Part shown: positions 1 through 8,309 of the stretch, piece by piece
Layout: every line of letters starts with the position of its first letter
Position numbering within the stretch: the first letter of the stretch is position 1
DNA from: Candidatus Zixiibacteriota bacterium
Lineage (GTDB): Bacteria; Zixibacteria; MSB-5A5; GN15; JACZUZ01
Reading direction: 5' to 3'
Assembly (NCBI GenBank): GCA_024280835.1
Contig: JAJRPJ010000003.1
Location: forward strand, 1-64,000
DNA length: 64,000 nucleotides
Translations under genes and position numbers: made by a program
The notes under the pieces: generated by a model
What the model was told of the DNA's origin: nothing
The model's database searches: none
What the model saw: the letters and a program-made list of their open reading frames with translations, nothing else

Positions 1-60
1 CAGTTAGTTACTCTTGCTAACATAATGAGTACTCCTTATATTGCTTCTTGTCAAGTCTAG
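1..60 (+). CDS. 3' end of an unidentified gene (partial)
   Basis: Frame 1 is open from the first base to a TAG at 58-60, 19 codons with no recognisable motif. The only support is position: a strong intrinsic terminator follows within 50 bases on the same strand, so some plus-strand transcript ends here. The short open frame could be chance, and the transcript could equally be an RNA gene. Confidence 0.3.
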   Translation, partial: QLVTLANIMSTPYIASCQV

Positions 61-107
61 AACCGTGGCGTATCGCGCCTTTGTCGGTTCTGGAATTATT
101 GATGTTC

Positions 108-150
108 GCGCGGTGGGGTGGTACTAACACTCCGCCGCGCCATTTTTTTT
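108..150 (+). terminator. Rho-independent terminator
   Basis: A 13-bp GC-rich stem (108-120 with 128-140, two G-U pairs) has a 7-base loop and is followed by CA and eight T residues. A smaller hairpin (GAACCG/CGGTTC, 60-90) sits just before it. It ends whatever is transcribed from the left of the window. Confidence 0.85.
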
Positions 151-667
151 GAGACTATACTCTTTTTGAGACTACAATACTCTGAAACCATATTGCCTCA
201 AAAGATATACCCAGCGTTCGCCGCTTTATTCAATATTCAAACTGCTCACTTCTGCGGCTAGGCTACTGTTTCATTGGCTTCCTCCTATCTCAAGTGTCAA
301 TTACAACTCGAACAAGCTCCCCTGTCCGAACTCTCGCGGTGGTTTTAACTCAGGAAAGTTGCCCAGCGGCGCGGTCAGCGTGGCCCCTACTTGTAACAGG
401 TTACAACAAAGGACTGACTCGCGCCGCCGGACGGGCCGCGTTTGAACGTACAGTTATGATACTAACATTACCGCAAAGCATTGTCAACAAGAAAACGGCA
501 ATATCTTCCGTTTACCTGCGTTTATGTTGGCTTTGCGATAATTCAACCAGACAAATTCACTACAAACGCACACCAGATTCCCCCCTAATACCCTAGTGAT
601 GAGACGACACAACAGACAAACCGATATTTCTACAAAATCACTACAACATCCATGACCCGCAGACCCG

Positions 668-691
668 TATATGCAAAACGAACCCATTTTC
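668..691 (+). repeat. 24-bp dispersed repeat, copy 1
   Basis: Exactly the reverse complement of 48805-48828. Its core reads ACGAACCCATTTTC. Flanking bases differ, so the shared unit is short. It sits in non-coding DNA in both places, which suggests a small dispersed element rather than a gene remnant. Confidence 0.7.
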
Positions 692-810
692 AAGCGATTT
701 CGCCCTCAATATGGTTGATTTACACCACATCAAACCGTCAACACGGCCCAGCCACGCGCAATTAGACAGAGTTATCCACATCTATGGCCATAAGATACTT
801 GAAATAGCCC

Positions 811-840
811 TTGACAGCTGTTTACCAAATGGAGTAGATT
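811..840 (+). promoter_or_regulatory. candidate sigma70-type promoter
   Basis: TTGACA at 811-816 and TAGATT at 835-840 with an 18-base spacer. The -35 is perfect and the -10 matches 4 of 6. It would give a leader of about 210 bases, including the REP-like hairpin, before the small exported protein gene at 1060. Confidence 0.4.
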
Positions 841-903
841 GGGAGTCAGGAAGGTTTTAATGGGGCGCAAGCTTATTGTAGTATTTTTTAGTATTGTATG
901 TCC

Positions 904-950
904 GTAGGTCGGGTTCCGAAAGCGCTTCAGCGCTGGAGAAACCCGACATT
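904..950. repeat. REP-like hairpin (GTCGGGTT family)
   Basis: Outer stem GTCGGGTT (908-915) pairs with AACCCGAC (940-947). Inside it lies a second hairpin built on AGCGCT/AGCGCT. The outer arm resembles the palindrome at 53008-53052, so it probably belongs to the same extragenic palindrome family. There is no T-run, so it is not a clear terminator. Confidence 0.55.
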
Positions 951-1059
951 TGACTCAGCAGTCTAGTGATCAATACATATTTGCCAAAAACTGTTAAGAA
1001 AATCAAAACCTAAACAAAAAATACTCGAACGTACAAAGTAGTAGAGTAGAGGTGATACC

Positions 1060-1518
1060 GTGAACACACTTAAACTAACAGCCCCGTCCTTACCGCGGCC
1101 GTTAAGAAAACTAACGCTTTGGACAACGGCATTAATTTTGTCGCTGGCTCTAGCGCTAAGTCCTCCCCAAACATCCTTTGCCAAAAATACACCAGTTCAG
1201 TCTCCTGCCGAGATAGGAATTTCCAACAATGGCGGTGGAAACGGTACAGCAACAGGTGTTATAGACGGTGGCCCTGGGGCTGGTGATGTCGAAAGAATCA
1301 CTGCAGTAATTGGCAAGGGCAAGAGTAAGAGTAAAAACCCAATCGCATCTGTCTACAATGGAGGCGAGTCAGATGATGGTGGTGGAGCGACTGGTGTAAC
1401 TTTCTTTGAATGGACCTCCTTTGGCTACTACCACACAATTTTTGAGCAATTGAAAACCTATTTGTTTCTCGACTGGAACCTAACCTCAACCCCAACTCCC
1501 TCAGACTATGAAAACTAA
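1060..1518 (+). CDS. small exported glycine-rich protein
   Basis: I do not recognise this 152-residue protein. Residues 1-41 look like a signal peptide: basic n-region, hydrophobic core around LILSLALAL, cleavage near SFA. The mature part is rich in Gly, Ser and Asp (two GGG-type patches) with a short basic KGKSKSK stretch and an aromatic C-terminal third. The start is GTG at 1060, preceded by AGAGGTG. Its last 11 bases overlap the start of the TPR gene, so translation of the two is probably coupled. The overlap with a cytoplasmic TPR protein recalls secreted-peptide/receptor pairs such as Phr/Rap, but no sequence similarity is evident and the gene order is reversed. Confidence 0.65.
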   Translation: MNTLKLTAPSLPRPLRKLTLWTTALILSLALALSPPQTSFAKNTPVQSPAEIGISNNGGGNGTATGVIDGGPGAGDVERITAVIGKGKSKSKNPIASVYNGGESDDGGGATGVTFFEWTSFGYYHTIFEQLKTYLFLDWNLTSTPTPSDYEN

Positions 1519-2755
1519 TAGACAAGAATTTGAGCTAGAGATATTCTCGGACGTTCAAAAGTTTGTTCGTTCGGGAGATTTGAAAAGCGCTTTGCGCGAG
1601 TTGAGAACAATACAAGGGGAACTGGATTCTGTGAACGACTCGTTCGAGTTGGCGCACCTCTTTAGATGGTTCTCCATCATAAACTATTACATGGGAGATT
1701 ACACAACTTCATTGTCGTATTCCGAAAAATCCATTCAGGCCAATCAAGGACATAGAGGAGATGTAGGACTATTCAGCAAAGTGCGGCAGGTTCAGGCCTT
1801 GACTTTGCATCGTCTTGGTCGTTGTGACGAGGCTCTGGACTTTATCAACGAAGCCATTGTTGCATTTAAGATATCTGGTGATGCAAGAGGCCAGATTATG
1901 GCTGTCAACGGACAAGCTTTGATTCTCTTAGATACAGGGAAGATTCTTGAAGCTGACAGGATGTTTCGTGATGCTTGCAAGAATCTATCTCCAAAGGAGT
2001 TCCCAGATTTACACCAAAGTAATACGCAGAATCGTGCGTATACCAAGAACTGTTTGGGGCGCTTCAAGGCAGCTTTAGAAATTCTGTCAGATGGTGTCGT
2101 CGAGAATACGAAGAATTCTAGCCGTCAATCATGGATGCACGCTGCACGTGCTTTTGCGCTCATGCACCTTGGGCGTTTCGAGGAAGCTGGCGCTGACTTG
2201 AGTCGTTTGTATTCACTGGCCACACTCAATGGACTCAAGCGCGAAACTATTCTTTATCATGAATACTTCGGCTTGCTAAAACTGATTGTTGGTGACTATA
2301 CCGCCGCCGAAGAATCATTCGAGCGCGCCCTAGCGGCTGTGCCGGAGATTTCCTCACGCAGTGACATGGTCTCCCAAGTCAATCGTCTCTTGGCTGAATT
2401 ACACTTGGCCAAAGGACAATGGCAGAAAGCGCATGAATGTGGTCTCGCGGGGCTGGACGTGGCTCGACGGATCCCCGAGCGCATAGAAATCGGCGCCTGT
2501 CAACGTGTTCTTGCGCAAGCCGAAGTTGAACTTGGCAAACCAGACAGCGCTCGCGAGCGCTACCAGGAAGCGCTAGAACTCTACACCGAATTCCCACACG
2601 GTTATGAGGTGGCCAAAACCCGTCTCTGCGCCGCCGAATCCGGCCTATTCAACCAAAAAGAGTCCGCCGAAATGCTGGCCTTAGCCAACAATTACTTCAC
2701 AACCGAAGGCCTAACCCAAACCAGCTACCAATTGGCTCCCTCATTACAGAGCTAG
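1508..2755 (+). CDS. tetratricopeptide-repeat protein
   Basis: A 415-residue soluble protein without signal peptide or membrane segment. Almost its whole length is TPR-like helical pairs; examples are the LHRLGRCDEALDFINEAI and GDYTAAEESFERALAAVP units. TPR arrays bind peptides or partner proteins. No HTH, kinase or ATPase domain is visible. It resembles the sensory half of larger FCB-group regulators that join TPRs to a sigma54-activating ATPase, here without the ATPase; that comparison is inference. The ATG at 1508 lies inside the end of the upstream exported-protein gene, and no independent ribosome site is seen. A terminator follows at 2795. Confidence 0.85.
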   Translation: MKTNRQEFELEIFSDVQKFVRSGDLKSALRELRTIQGELDSVNDSFELAHLFRWFSIINYYMGDYTTSLSYSEKSIQANQGHRGDVGLFSKVRQVQALTLHRLGRCDEALDFINEAIVAFKISGDARGQIMAVNGQALILLDTGKILEADRMFRDACKNLSPKEFPDLHQSNTQNRAYTKNCLGRFKAALEILSDGVVENTKNSSRQSWMHAARAFALMHLGRFEEAGADLSRLYSLATLNGLKRETILYHEYFGLLKLIVGDYTAAEESFERALAAVPEISSRSDMVSQVNRLLAELHLAKGQWQKAHECGLAGLDVARRIPERIEIGACQRVLAQAEVELGKPDSARERYQEALELYTEFPHGYEVAKTRLCAAESGLFNQKESAEMLALANNYFTTEGLTQTSYQLAPSLQS

Positions 2756-2794
2756 TATCCCACAACACCAAGTTCATAGAACTAACTACAAGTG

Positions 2795-2834
2795 AGGCGG
2801 AGCCAAGTTCAGACCGGCGCCGCCTTTCTTGTTT
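2795..2834 (+). terminator. probable terminator after the TPR gene
   Basis: Stem AGGCGGAGCC (2795-2804) pairs with GGCGCCGCCT (2816-2825) with one mismatch. The loop is 11 bases and a T-rich TTCTTGTTT run follows. It lies 40 bases after the TPR stop codon. Confidence 0.6.
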
Positions 2835-3017
2835 GTGTGGATGTGTATATCCCTCGCTGTACGCTCCTCGGTCAAGCGCTCCAGGAGTGCTCGGATGCTT
2901 CTTGCGCCAGAGCCTAAGACGTAGCGAGTCCAAAACCAATTGGGGGCTCGCTTTTGGTATGTCATAGTTTCAGAGGGCAGCTATAACTGCGTCAAGATTC
3001 CTATCGTCTCCGATCAT

Positions 3018-3365
3018 TTATGGCGCCATGAGAACTGTCAGCGCCATGGGTTCTTGTGTGTTGGTGTTGACGCTGACAGTAACTGCTCTGGGCTCATAGC
3101 CAGTCTTGCGGAATATAAGAGTCACTGGAAGGGTGAACGCACTCGGGCCAAAGGCGCCTGAGCTGTCTGTAATTGCAATTGACGGGAGCGTCAGCGTGTC
3201 TCTGAAGTTGACGACAACACTATCCAATGGGGTCCCCGAAGCGCTGTCCAGAACCACAGCTGAGACTGAGACGAGTTGTTTTCCAGGCCCCGACATTGAC
3301 CTGGAACAATTGACCAATCCTCCGCTAATTGCCAGTGCGGTTATCAAGAAAAATACCTGTTTCAT
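3018..3365 (-). CDS. small lipoprotein with a carboxypeptidase-regulatory-like fold
   Basis: 115 residues from the ATG at 3365, chosen because GGGAG lies 8 bases upstream; the frame is open further but without a ribosome site. Residues 1-20 form a signal sequence ending LVNC, a lipobox-like site with an unusual Asn before the Cys. The rest reads as one beta-sandwich of the CarboxypepD_reg-like type (V-L-D-S-x-S-G-T-P-L-D-S start, then I-T-D-S-S-G-A-F). Such domains are common on FCB outer-membrane and secreted proteins and have no catalytic role. The gene stands alone and is divergent from the XRE regulator. Role unknown. Confidence 0.7.
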   Translation of the reverse strand: MKQVFFLITALAISGGLVNCSRSMSGPGKQLVSVSAVVLDSASGTPLDSVVVNFRDTLTLPSIAITDSSGAFGPSAFTLPVTLIFRKTGYEPRAVTVSVNTNTQEPMALTVLMAP

Positions 3366-3669
3366 TGTGATTCTCCCTTTAATGCTAATATGTTTCGTAT
3401 GGTTATTGTGTTCCCGAACAGACATGTGCATTGCCGCCCACTCTATTCCTGTTCCATAAATCTTAGTCCAGTGTTATTCTTCTTGTTATTAGTTCATCTC
3501 CGTACCGTTATCTCCATTACTGTTTCTCGCGAAGACATATTGTGTAAATATACTAACACAACGAAACTTCCATGTCAACGTCAACGGTGGCAATAATGCT
3601 CGATGGCGGAAGTATTAGCCAAGTTTACTAACATTTTAAGAGATATTTGCAAATAAGTAGCGGAAATGC

Positions 3670-3702
3670 TTGAACTTTTGGGTCGTTTAGTAGTATACTA
3701 AA
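3670..3702 (+). promoter_or_regulatory. promoter with overlapping palindromic operator
   Basis: TTGAAC (3670-3675) and TATACT (3694-3699) are separated by 18 bases. The perfect inverted repeat TTTAGTA-GTA-TACTAAA (3686-3702) covers the -10. Transcription would begin near 3706, two bases before the ATG at 3708, and no Shine-Dalgarno site is present, so the message is probably leaderless. TACTAACA half-sites recur at 3551-3558 and 3626-3633. The layout suits self-repression by the XRE protein. Confidence 0.55.
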
Positions 3703-3707
3703 GCAGT

Positions 3708-4337
3708 ATGGCAGTCAAGAACCTCAAAGCAATCCGTCTGGCCAAAGGGCTAACCCAAAAAGAGCTCGCGTTCCGCTCAGGAGTCAATCGCGGAACTATC
3801 GCCTATTACGAGACTGTCGAGACTATCAACCCGACCCATGTCCAGCTTCGCAAAATCTCCGATGTCCTTGGAGTCAGCCCCGATGACTTGGTTGCCGAGG
3901 AAGGCCAAGAGAAGAAGCACTTCATTTTCGACTGGCGTGATCGTCATCCGAAATACGCGCATATCGACATGTTCCAAAACGTCCCCAGCTACATAATGGA
4001 GCGCGCGGACATCCAGAGAATCATCAAAGCCAACTCCAATGACAATCGCTTAGAGCTAATCAAGCTCTGGGAATACTTACCCGCCGAACAATATCGCGTA
4101 ACTCTGCTATCATTGTTCTATGGCGACGAAGACATCTCAAAAGAGTTCAGCGCTTGGGAATCACTCTTCCCAGCCCAGATAAAGTGGGAAATACGTTTCT
4201 GCGACGTCAAACCCCTAATGGACGAGACTGGCAAGAAGATCCAACCTGAAGGAACTCCAAAACGTCCACCACGCCGAAGAACCGCCAAGAAGCGAGCGAC
4301 ATCTCCAAAAAAGAGAAGTGTTGCAAAGCGCAAATAG
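3708..4337 (+). CDS. XRE-family HTH transcriptional regulator with basic tail
   Basis: 209 residues. Residues 5-62 are a Cro/CI-type helix-turn-helix (IRLAKGLTQKELAFRSGVNR, then a TIAYYE recognition turn). The central part (about 70-180) is not recognised. The last 24 residues are very basic (RPPRRRTAKKRATSPKKRS and onward), an additional non-specific DNA-binding tail like those on other proteins in this window. It sits 179 bases upstream of the twelve-gene membrane operon and may regulate it, but only adjacency supports that. The operator-like palindrome over its own -10 suggests autoregulation. Confidence 0.85.
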   Translation: MAVKNLKAIRLAKGLTQKELAFRSGVNRGTIAYYETVETINPTHVQLRKISDVLGVSPDDLVAEEGQEKKHFIFDWRDRHPKYAHIDMFQNVPSYIMERADIQRIIKANSNDNRLELIKLWEYLPAEQYRVTLLSLFYGDEDISKEFSAWESLFPAQIKWEIRFCDVKPLMDETGKKIQPEGTPKRPPRRRTAKKRATSPKKRSVAKRK

Positions 4338-4421
4338 CTAGCCCCAAGAAGTGTTTCGCGCGCTGTAATAGCTCAGCGTCCCTCGCCATAAGCCTTTGAT
4401 TTATATAGAATTGTCTTGCCC

Positions 4422-4450
4422 TTGACATTCGAACTTGCTTCCGCTACTTT
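4422..4450 (+). promoter_or_regulatory. candidate promoter of the twelve-gene membrane operon
   Basis: Perfect TTGACA at 4422-4427, 17-base spacer, TACTTT at 4445-4450 (3 of 6). It would start transcription near 4457, about 60 bases before the first module gene. No hairpin separates it from that gene. Confidence 0.4.
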
Positions 4451-4516
4451 TGGCTGTCCGAAGTTTTTCCCTCGCGGAACTATTCAGCTTGACGGACAAT
4501 CGAAAAGCTCTCTTAG

Positions 4517-5977
4517 ATGAAATCTATCGTAATCGCGAAATCCAACAGCCGTGCGAAATGGCGCTCATATAGTAGTCTGGCTACTATAACGTCTTTGTCG
4601 TTGGCGTTGGGTATTGCTGGAATTGTTCTGTGCACGGGATTGTTGTTATCGACAAGCGCCTTGGCTCAAGACACCGAATCGGTTGATTCAACCGCGATTG
4701 ATTCAAATGGTAGTGTACTTGAGGAAGTCCCATCGCCAGCTTCGAATGTTTTTGCCGAAGACACGCCGAATGACAAGGGCAAGTCGGCGACTGTCACTTG
4801 GGACTTGTCTCCGGAGGACACTATCGGTGGAATTGTTGATGGCTATCTAATTTTGCGTTCAGAGTCTCCGTCGGGACCGTTTGTCGATACAGTTGGCAAT
4901 GTCACAATTGGCAAGACTGAGGCATTGGATAATAACGCAACCGACGGTGTAGAATATTTCTATCGCGTTGATATGTATCGCTCCGAAGTCGCAGTTGACG
5001 GGAGTAAGTTGTTGGTCGGTTCTCCGTCAACAGTATGGGGGCCGATAACTACTAGCCCGCAGTGGTTTCATGGTAAGCGTGGCATCATGCTCTTTATCTT
5101 CCTGATTGTCGCTTTCTCGATTTTACAATTCATCAGCCAAGCTCAGAGTGGAAAAAGTAAGATTTGGATGGTGAACATCCTCTTTATAATTCTTCTCGGA
5201 TATCTATATTCATGGGTCATTGCAGTGATTGTAGCTATCACACTGGCGCTGTTTATCAAAGATTTCTTCTCCACTGAGGAAATCTTTCTCCGTAAGATCG
5301 GTGGAATCGAAGCAGTTGAAGAGGCCATAGGGCGCGCCACCGAGATGGGTAAGAAGATATTTTTCATTCCTGGTATTCAGGATATGAATGACGTGCAGAC
5401 TATCGCTGGAATGGCGATTCTTGGCCGTATTGCAGCAGTGGCCGCAGAATATGAGACATGGCTGGAAGTTCCGGTTAGTAAGTCGATGGTGATGGTGACA
5501 GCGCGAGAGACAATGAAAGAGGCCTACTCACGAGTCGGTCGTCCTGAGATGTATCAGGAGGCACAGGTTCATTTTGTCACAGAAGATCAGTTTGGTTATG
5601 CGGCGGCTTTGGACGGAATGTTTGTTCGTGAAAAGCCTGCCACTATTTTCTTTATGGGCGCGTTTTTCGCCGAGTCGTTGATTTTGGCTGAAACAGGTAA
5701 TGAAGTTGGAGCGATACAAATCGCTGGAACCGCTATGCCGTCGCAACTGCCATTCTTTGTGGCAGCTTGTGATTACACACTCCTTGGCGAAGAGCTATTT
5801 GCCGCCTCGGCGTATTTGTCGCGTGAACCGCGTCAACTTGGCTCGCTAAAAGGCCAGGATGTTGGTAAGGCGCTTTTCTTGGTCGCGATGATGATTGGGC
5901 TGGTTATTGTACTGGCTGGTGAAGTTGTCAAAGTGCCTGATTGGTTGTACTTGGCTCAATACTTCAGTATTGACTGA
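4517..5977 (+). CDS. module 1 subunit A: FN3 plus DUF6754-like membrane protein
   Basis: 486 residues. An N-terminal hydrophobic signal/anchor (about 20-50, ending ALAQ) is followed by an extracytoplasmic FN3-like domain (about 70-175; VTWDLSPEDT, VDGYLILRSES), two or three hydrophobic segments (about 188-250), then the conserved domain from residue 257: FLRKIGGIEAVEEAIGRATE, IPGIQDMNDVQTIAGM, and PFFVAACDYTLLGEELFAAS near 412. One C-terminal TM follows. From memory this domain is the uncharacterised DUF6754. No catalytic motif is recognised. Paralogues lie at 8310 and 12169, each heading the same four-gene order. This copy has one or two more central membrane segments than the others. Confidence 0.85.
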   Translation: MKSIVIAKSNSRAKWRSYSSLATITSLSLALGIAGIVLCTGLLLSTSALAQDTESVDSTAIDSNGSVLEEVPSPASNVFAEDTPNDKGKSATVTWDLSPEDTIGGIVDGYLILRSESPSGPFVDTVGNVTIGKTEALDNNATDGVEYFYRVDMYRSEVAVDGSKLLVGSPSTVWGPITTSPQWFHGKRGIMLFIFLIVAFSILQFISQAQSGKSKIWMVNILFIILLGYLYSWVIAVIVAITLALFIKDFFSTEEIFLRKIGGIEAVEEAIGRATEMGKKIFFIPGIQDMNDVQTIAGMAILGRIAAVAAEYETWLEVPVSKSMVMVTARETMKEAYSRVGRPEMYQEAQVHFVTEDQFGYAAALDGMFVREKPATIFFMGAFFAESLILAETGNEVGAIQIAGTAMPSQLPFFVAACDYTLLGEELFAASAYLSREPRQLGSLKGQDVGKALFLVAMMIGLVIVLAGEVVKVPDWLYLAQYFSID

Positions 5978-6056
5978 GTTGCATAGGACTCAGGATTTGT
6001 TGTTTAAGAAGATTAGTTGTTAAAGAATAATAGTTAAGAAAAGTAGTTAAGAGAAT

Positions 6057-6734
6057 ATGAAACGCGAAATACCACTGTTAATAACCTCCATCGCTGGAAT
6101 CGTCTTTGCGGTTAGTTTCTTCATTCCGCATTGGCCGTTTGGCGACGCTGAAAACATATTCGGCGATTGGATGAGTGTTGTTTCGGCTTTTGCGATTTGG
6201 CTGGGAATGTTTAACCTCGCTGAAGTTTCTCTTCGTAAAGTCATCCGCAAGTCTGAAGGTTGGAACTATGCCTTGATAGTGATTGGTTCAATGCTATTGA
6301 TGTTGGTCATTGGCTTTAGCTCTGTTTACCACGCCATAAATACTGACACACCACATATGGATCCAGGCACTGGATTAAAGTGGATGTATGACTACGTCTT
6401 CTCTCCTTTGAGCGCGACAATGTTTGCCATGTTAGCGTTCTTTGTGGCCTCGGCTTCGTACCGCGCTTTCCGCGCCAGAAGTCTCGAAGCGACATTGCTG
6501 TTAGTCACGGCATTCTTTGTAATGGTCGGCCGCGTTCCATTGTTAGACCCAATTCTAGTTTGGGCTGGAATCACTGACTTCGCATTTTTCAGCGCAGTGG
6601 CGGATTGGATTATGACCTATCCTAATGCGGCGGGTCAAAGAGCAATCATGATTGGTATTGCACTTGGTATAACCTCGAGCTCACTACGTATTATTCTAGG
6701 TATTGAGCGTTCACATATTGGAGGTGACGCCTAG
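6057..6734 (+). CDS. module 1 subunit B: polytopic membrane protein
   Basis: 225 residues with about five to six hydrophobic helices and no soluble domain. The N-terminus KREIPLLITSIAGI is shared with its paralogues at 9616 and 13512. So are the internal motif LAFFVASASYRAFRARS (near residues 125-142) and the C-terminal AAGQRAIMIGIALGI, followed by LRIILGIERSH. These conserved loops probably contact the other module subunits. The stop codon directly abuts the start of subunit C. The 79 bases before it hold several imperfect copies of AGTTAAGA. Function unknown. Confidence 0.85.
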   Translation: MKREIPLLITSIAGIVFAVSFFIPHWPFGDAENIFGDWMSVVSAFAIWLGMFNLAEVSLRKVIRKSEGWNYALIVIGSMLLMLVIGFSSVYHAINTDTPHMDPGTGLKWMYDYVFSPLSATMFAMLAFFVASASYRAFRARSLEATLLLVTAFFVMVGRVPLLDPILVWAGITDFAFFSAVADWIMTYPNAAGQRAIMIGIALGITSSSLRIILGIERSHIGGDA

Positions 6735-7637
6735 ATGGCTCATAATCTGGCTTTAATAGGGCTTGTACTCACTGGATTGAGTTTGATTTATGTTCTTTAC
6801 AGAACAATCGCAGGTAACCCTGTTGATAGGCGGGTTGTGTTTATCTATGTGGCGCTGGCCGCAGGTCTGCCGTTATTCATGGACTTGTTACCGCCTGTAA
6901 CTGTTACGCCCGACGTGCAAGCTTTGGTTGACGTTCTTGAAGAATTGCCTCCTCATTCAAAAGTCTTGGCGGCTTTTGATTATGATCCGCCTTCGGCTCC
7001 TGAGTTACAGCCAATGGCAGTAGCGTTTTTCAAATTTGCTTTTAAGAAAAAACTGGATGTAATAATTGTGGGCTTATGGCCGCAAGGCCCTCAACAAGCC
7101 AATGATGCGATTGCCACTGCCTTGCTAGATTCGTCCGTGATGGCAGCTGGCCCAATCTATGGTGAGGATTATGTCAACCTTGGATTTCAATCTGGCAATG
7201 AGTTCGTAATTCAACGAATGGGTTCTGGTTTCAAAGCCATGTTTCCGCGTGACGAGCGTCAGACTCCTTATGATTCGATTCCTGTTTTGCAGAACATTGT
7301 AAATTTTAGCAACATCGACTTCGTAATGAATTTCAGTTCTGGCAAGCCAGGCACAATTGAATGGGTACAAATAGCTGTTGACAGGTTTGGCGCTCGTCTT
7401 GGCGCTGGCAATACAGCGGTTCAGGCTCCCCAAGTTTATCCTTACTTGAGGGCAAAACAAATGGTCGGGTTGCTCGGCGGAATGAGCGGGGCTGCAGAAT
7501 TTGAGAAGGCTCTGTCAATGCCAGGCAACGGTTCGATAATGTTGCTCTCGCAAATCTCGACACACGCAATAGTGATTCTGTTTATCATCATTGGTAATAC
7601 TGCGTATTTCCGAACTAGGAAAAGAAAGAACGATTAG
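6735..7637 (+). CDS. module 1 subunit C: two-ended membrane protein with alpha/beta domain
   Basis: 300 residues: two N-terminal TM helices (about 5-55), a soluble alpha/beta-looking domain (about 65-265) and one C-terminal TM followed by RTRKRKND. Motifs shared with the paralogue at 10308 are FDYDPPSAPEL, DYVNLGFQSGNE, GKPGTIEWV, APQVYPY and GLLGGMSGAAEFE. The regular beta-alpha alternation and Gly-rich turns suggest a ligand-binding fold, but I do not recognise the family and see no signature of a known enzyme or binding protein. The ATG immediately follows the subunit B stop, so translation is coupled. Confidence 0.85.
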   Translation: MAHNLALIGLVLTGLSLIYVLYRTIAGNPVDRRVVFIYVALAAGLPLFMDLLPPVTVTPDVQALVDVLEELPPHSKVLAAFDYDPPSAPELQPMAVAFFKFAFKKKLDVIIVGLWPQGPQQANDAIATALLDSSVMAAGPIYGEDYVNLGFQSGNEFVIQRMGSGFKAMFPRDERQTPYDSIPVLQNIVNFSNIDFVMNFSSGKPGTIEWVQIAVDRFGARLGAGNTAVQAPQVYPYLRAKQMVGLLGGMSGAAEFEKALSMPGNGSIMLLSQISTHAIVILFIIIGNTAYFRTRKRKND

Positions 7638-7640
7638 TGT

Positions 7641-8294
7641 ATGCCTGATGCAAGTCCAATAGGAATTTTCATAGCTGGTCTATTGACGCTGGGTATTTTT
7701 TCGTTTCTGTATAAGGACAACCCAGTCTATAAGGTCTGCGAGGCGATCTTTATCGGTGTCTCGGCGGCATACTGGGCTGTCGAATATTTCTATAGCGCAT
7801 TGTATCGTAAGTTTTGGCTTGGTGTTTTTCCTCCAGCGGGAAGTGGAGTTGAAGCAGATTTGCTCCTGTGGGGAGGCGCGATACTTGGAGCATTGATGCT
7901 TTGTCGGATGATCCCCAAGATAAATTGGCTGTCCCGCTGGCCATTGGCTTTCATAGTTGGGGCTACTGCTGGTTTATATATGATGCTGTTCTTTGTGTCG
8001 AACGCGATGAAGCAAATTGAATCTACAATGCAGCCTTTGATTCAGGACTCGTTATTGGAGACATTAGGGTCTTTTACTATCGCCATAGGAACAATCACTG
8101 GTCTGATTTACTTTTTCTTCTCAAAAGAGCATAAAGGCATCTTTGGCGGCGCCGCCAAAGTAGGCATTTGGGTATTGATGGTCACGTTTGGAGCTTCGTT
8201 TGGTTATACAGTTATGAGTCGTATGTCACTATTGATTGGGCGCATGGACTTTTTGTTCAATAGCTGGGCGACAAATTTCGGGCAGATGTTCTAG
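7641..8294 (+). CDS. module 1 subunit D: polytopic membrane protein
   Basis: 217 residues, about six hydrophobic helices. The hallmark FSFLYKDNPVYKVCEAIFIG lies near residues 20-40, and the C-terminal block FFFSKEHKGIFGG, then GIWVLMVTFGASFGYTVM, lies near 153-195. Both blocks recur in the subunits at 11246 and 15043. The SKEHKG loop is the most conserved charged segment and is a good candidate functional site. It starts 3 bases after subunit C and is the shortest of the three paralogues. Function unknown. Confidence 0.85.
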   Translation: MPDASPIGIFIAGLLTLGIFSFLYKDNPVYKVCEAIFIGVSAAYWAVEYFYSALYRKFWLGVFPPAGSGVEADLLLWGGAILGALMLCRMIPKINWLSRWPLAFIVGATAGLYMMLFFVSNAMKQIESTMQPLIQDSLLETLGSFTIAIGTITGLIYFFFSKEHKGIFGGAAKVGIWVLMVTFGASFGYTVMSRMSLLIGRMDFLFNSWATNFGQMF

Positions 8295-8309
8295 GAGTAC
8301 TATCTAAGA

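Larger units (their letters stand above)
151..1059. other. gene-poor interval with dispersed repeats
   Basis: About 900 bases without a convincing gene. Open frames at 294-596 (+) and 484-693 (-) have no ribosome site or recognisable domain. The interval holds a 24-bp sequence repeated near 48.8 kb, one perfect DnaA box (TTATCCACA, 772-780), a promoter-like pair near 811-840 and a REP-like hairpin at 904-950. A single DnaA box does not make an origin. Confidence 0.6.

Noticed and set aside
294-596. Plus-strand open frame of 100 codons
   Set aside because: No ribosome site, no hydrophobic or domain pattern, Thr/Arg/Ser-rich translation typical of chance frames.
772-780. Perfect DnaA box TTATCCACA, possible origin
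   Set aside because: Only one box, with no cluster, no AT-rich unwinding region and no dnaA/dnaN nearby.
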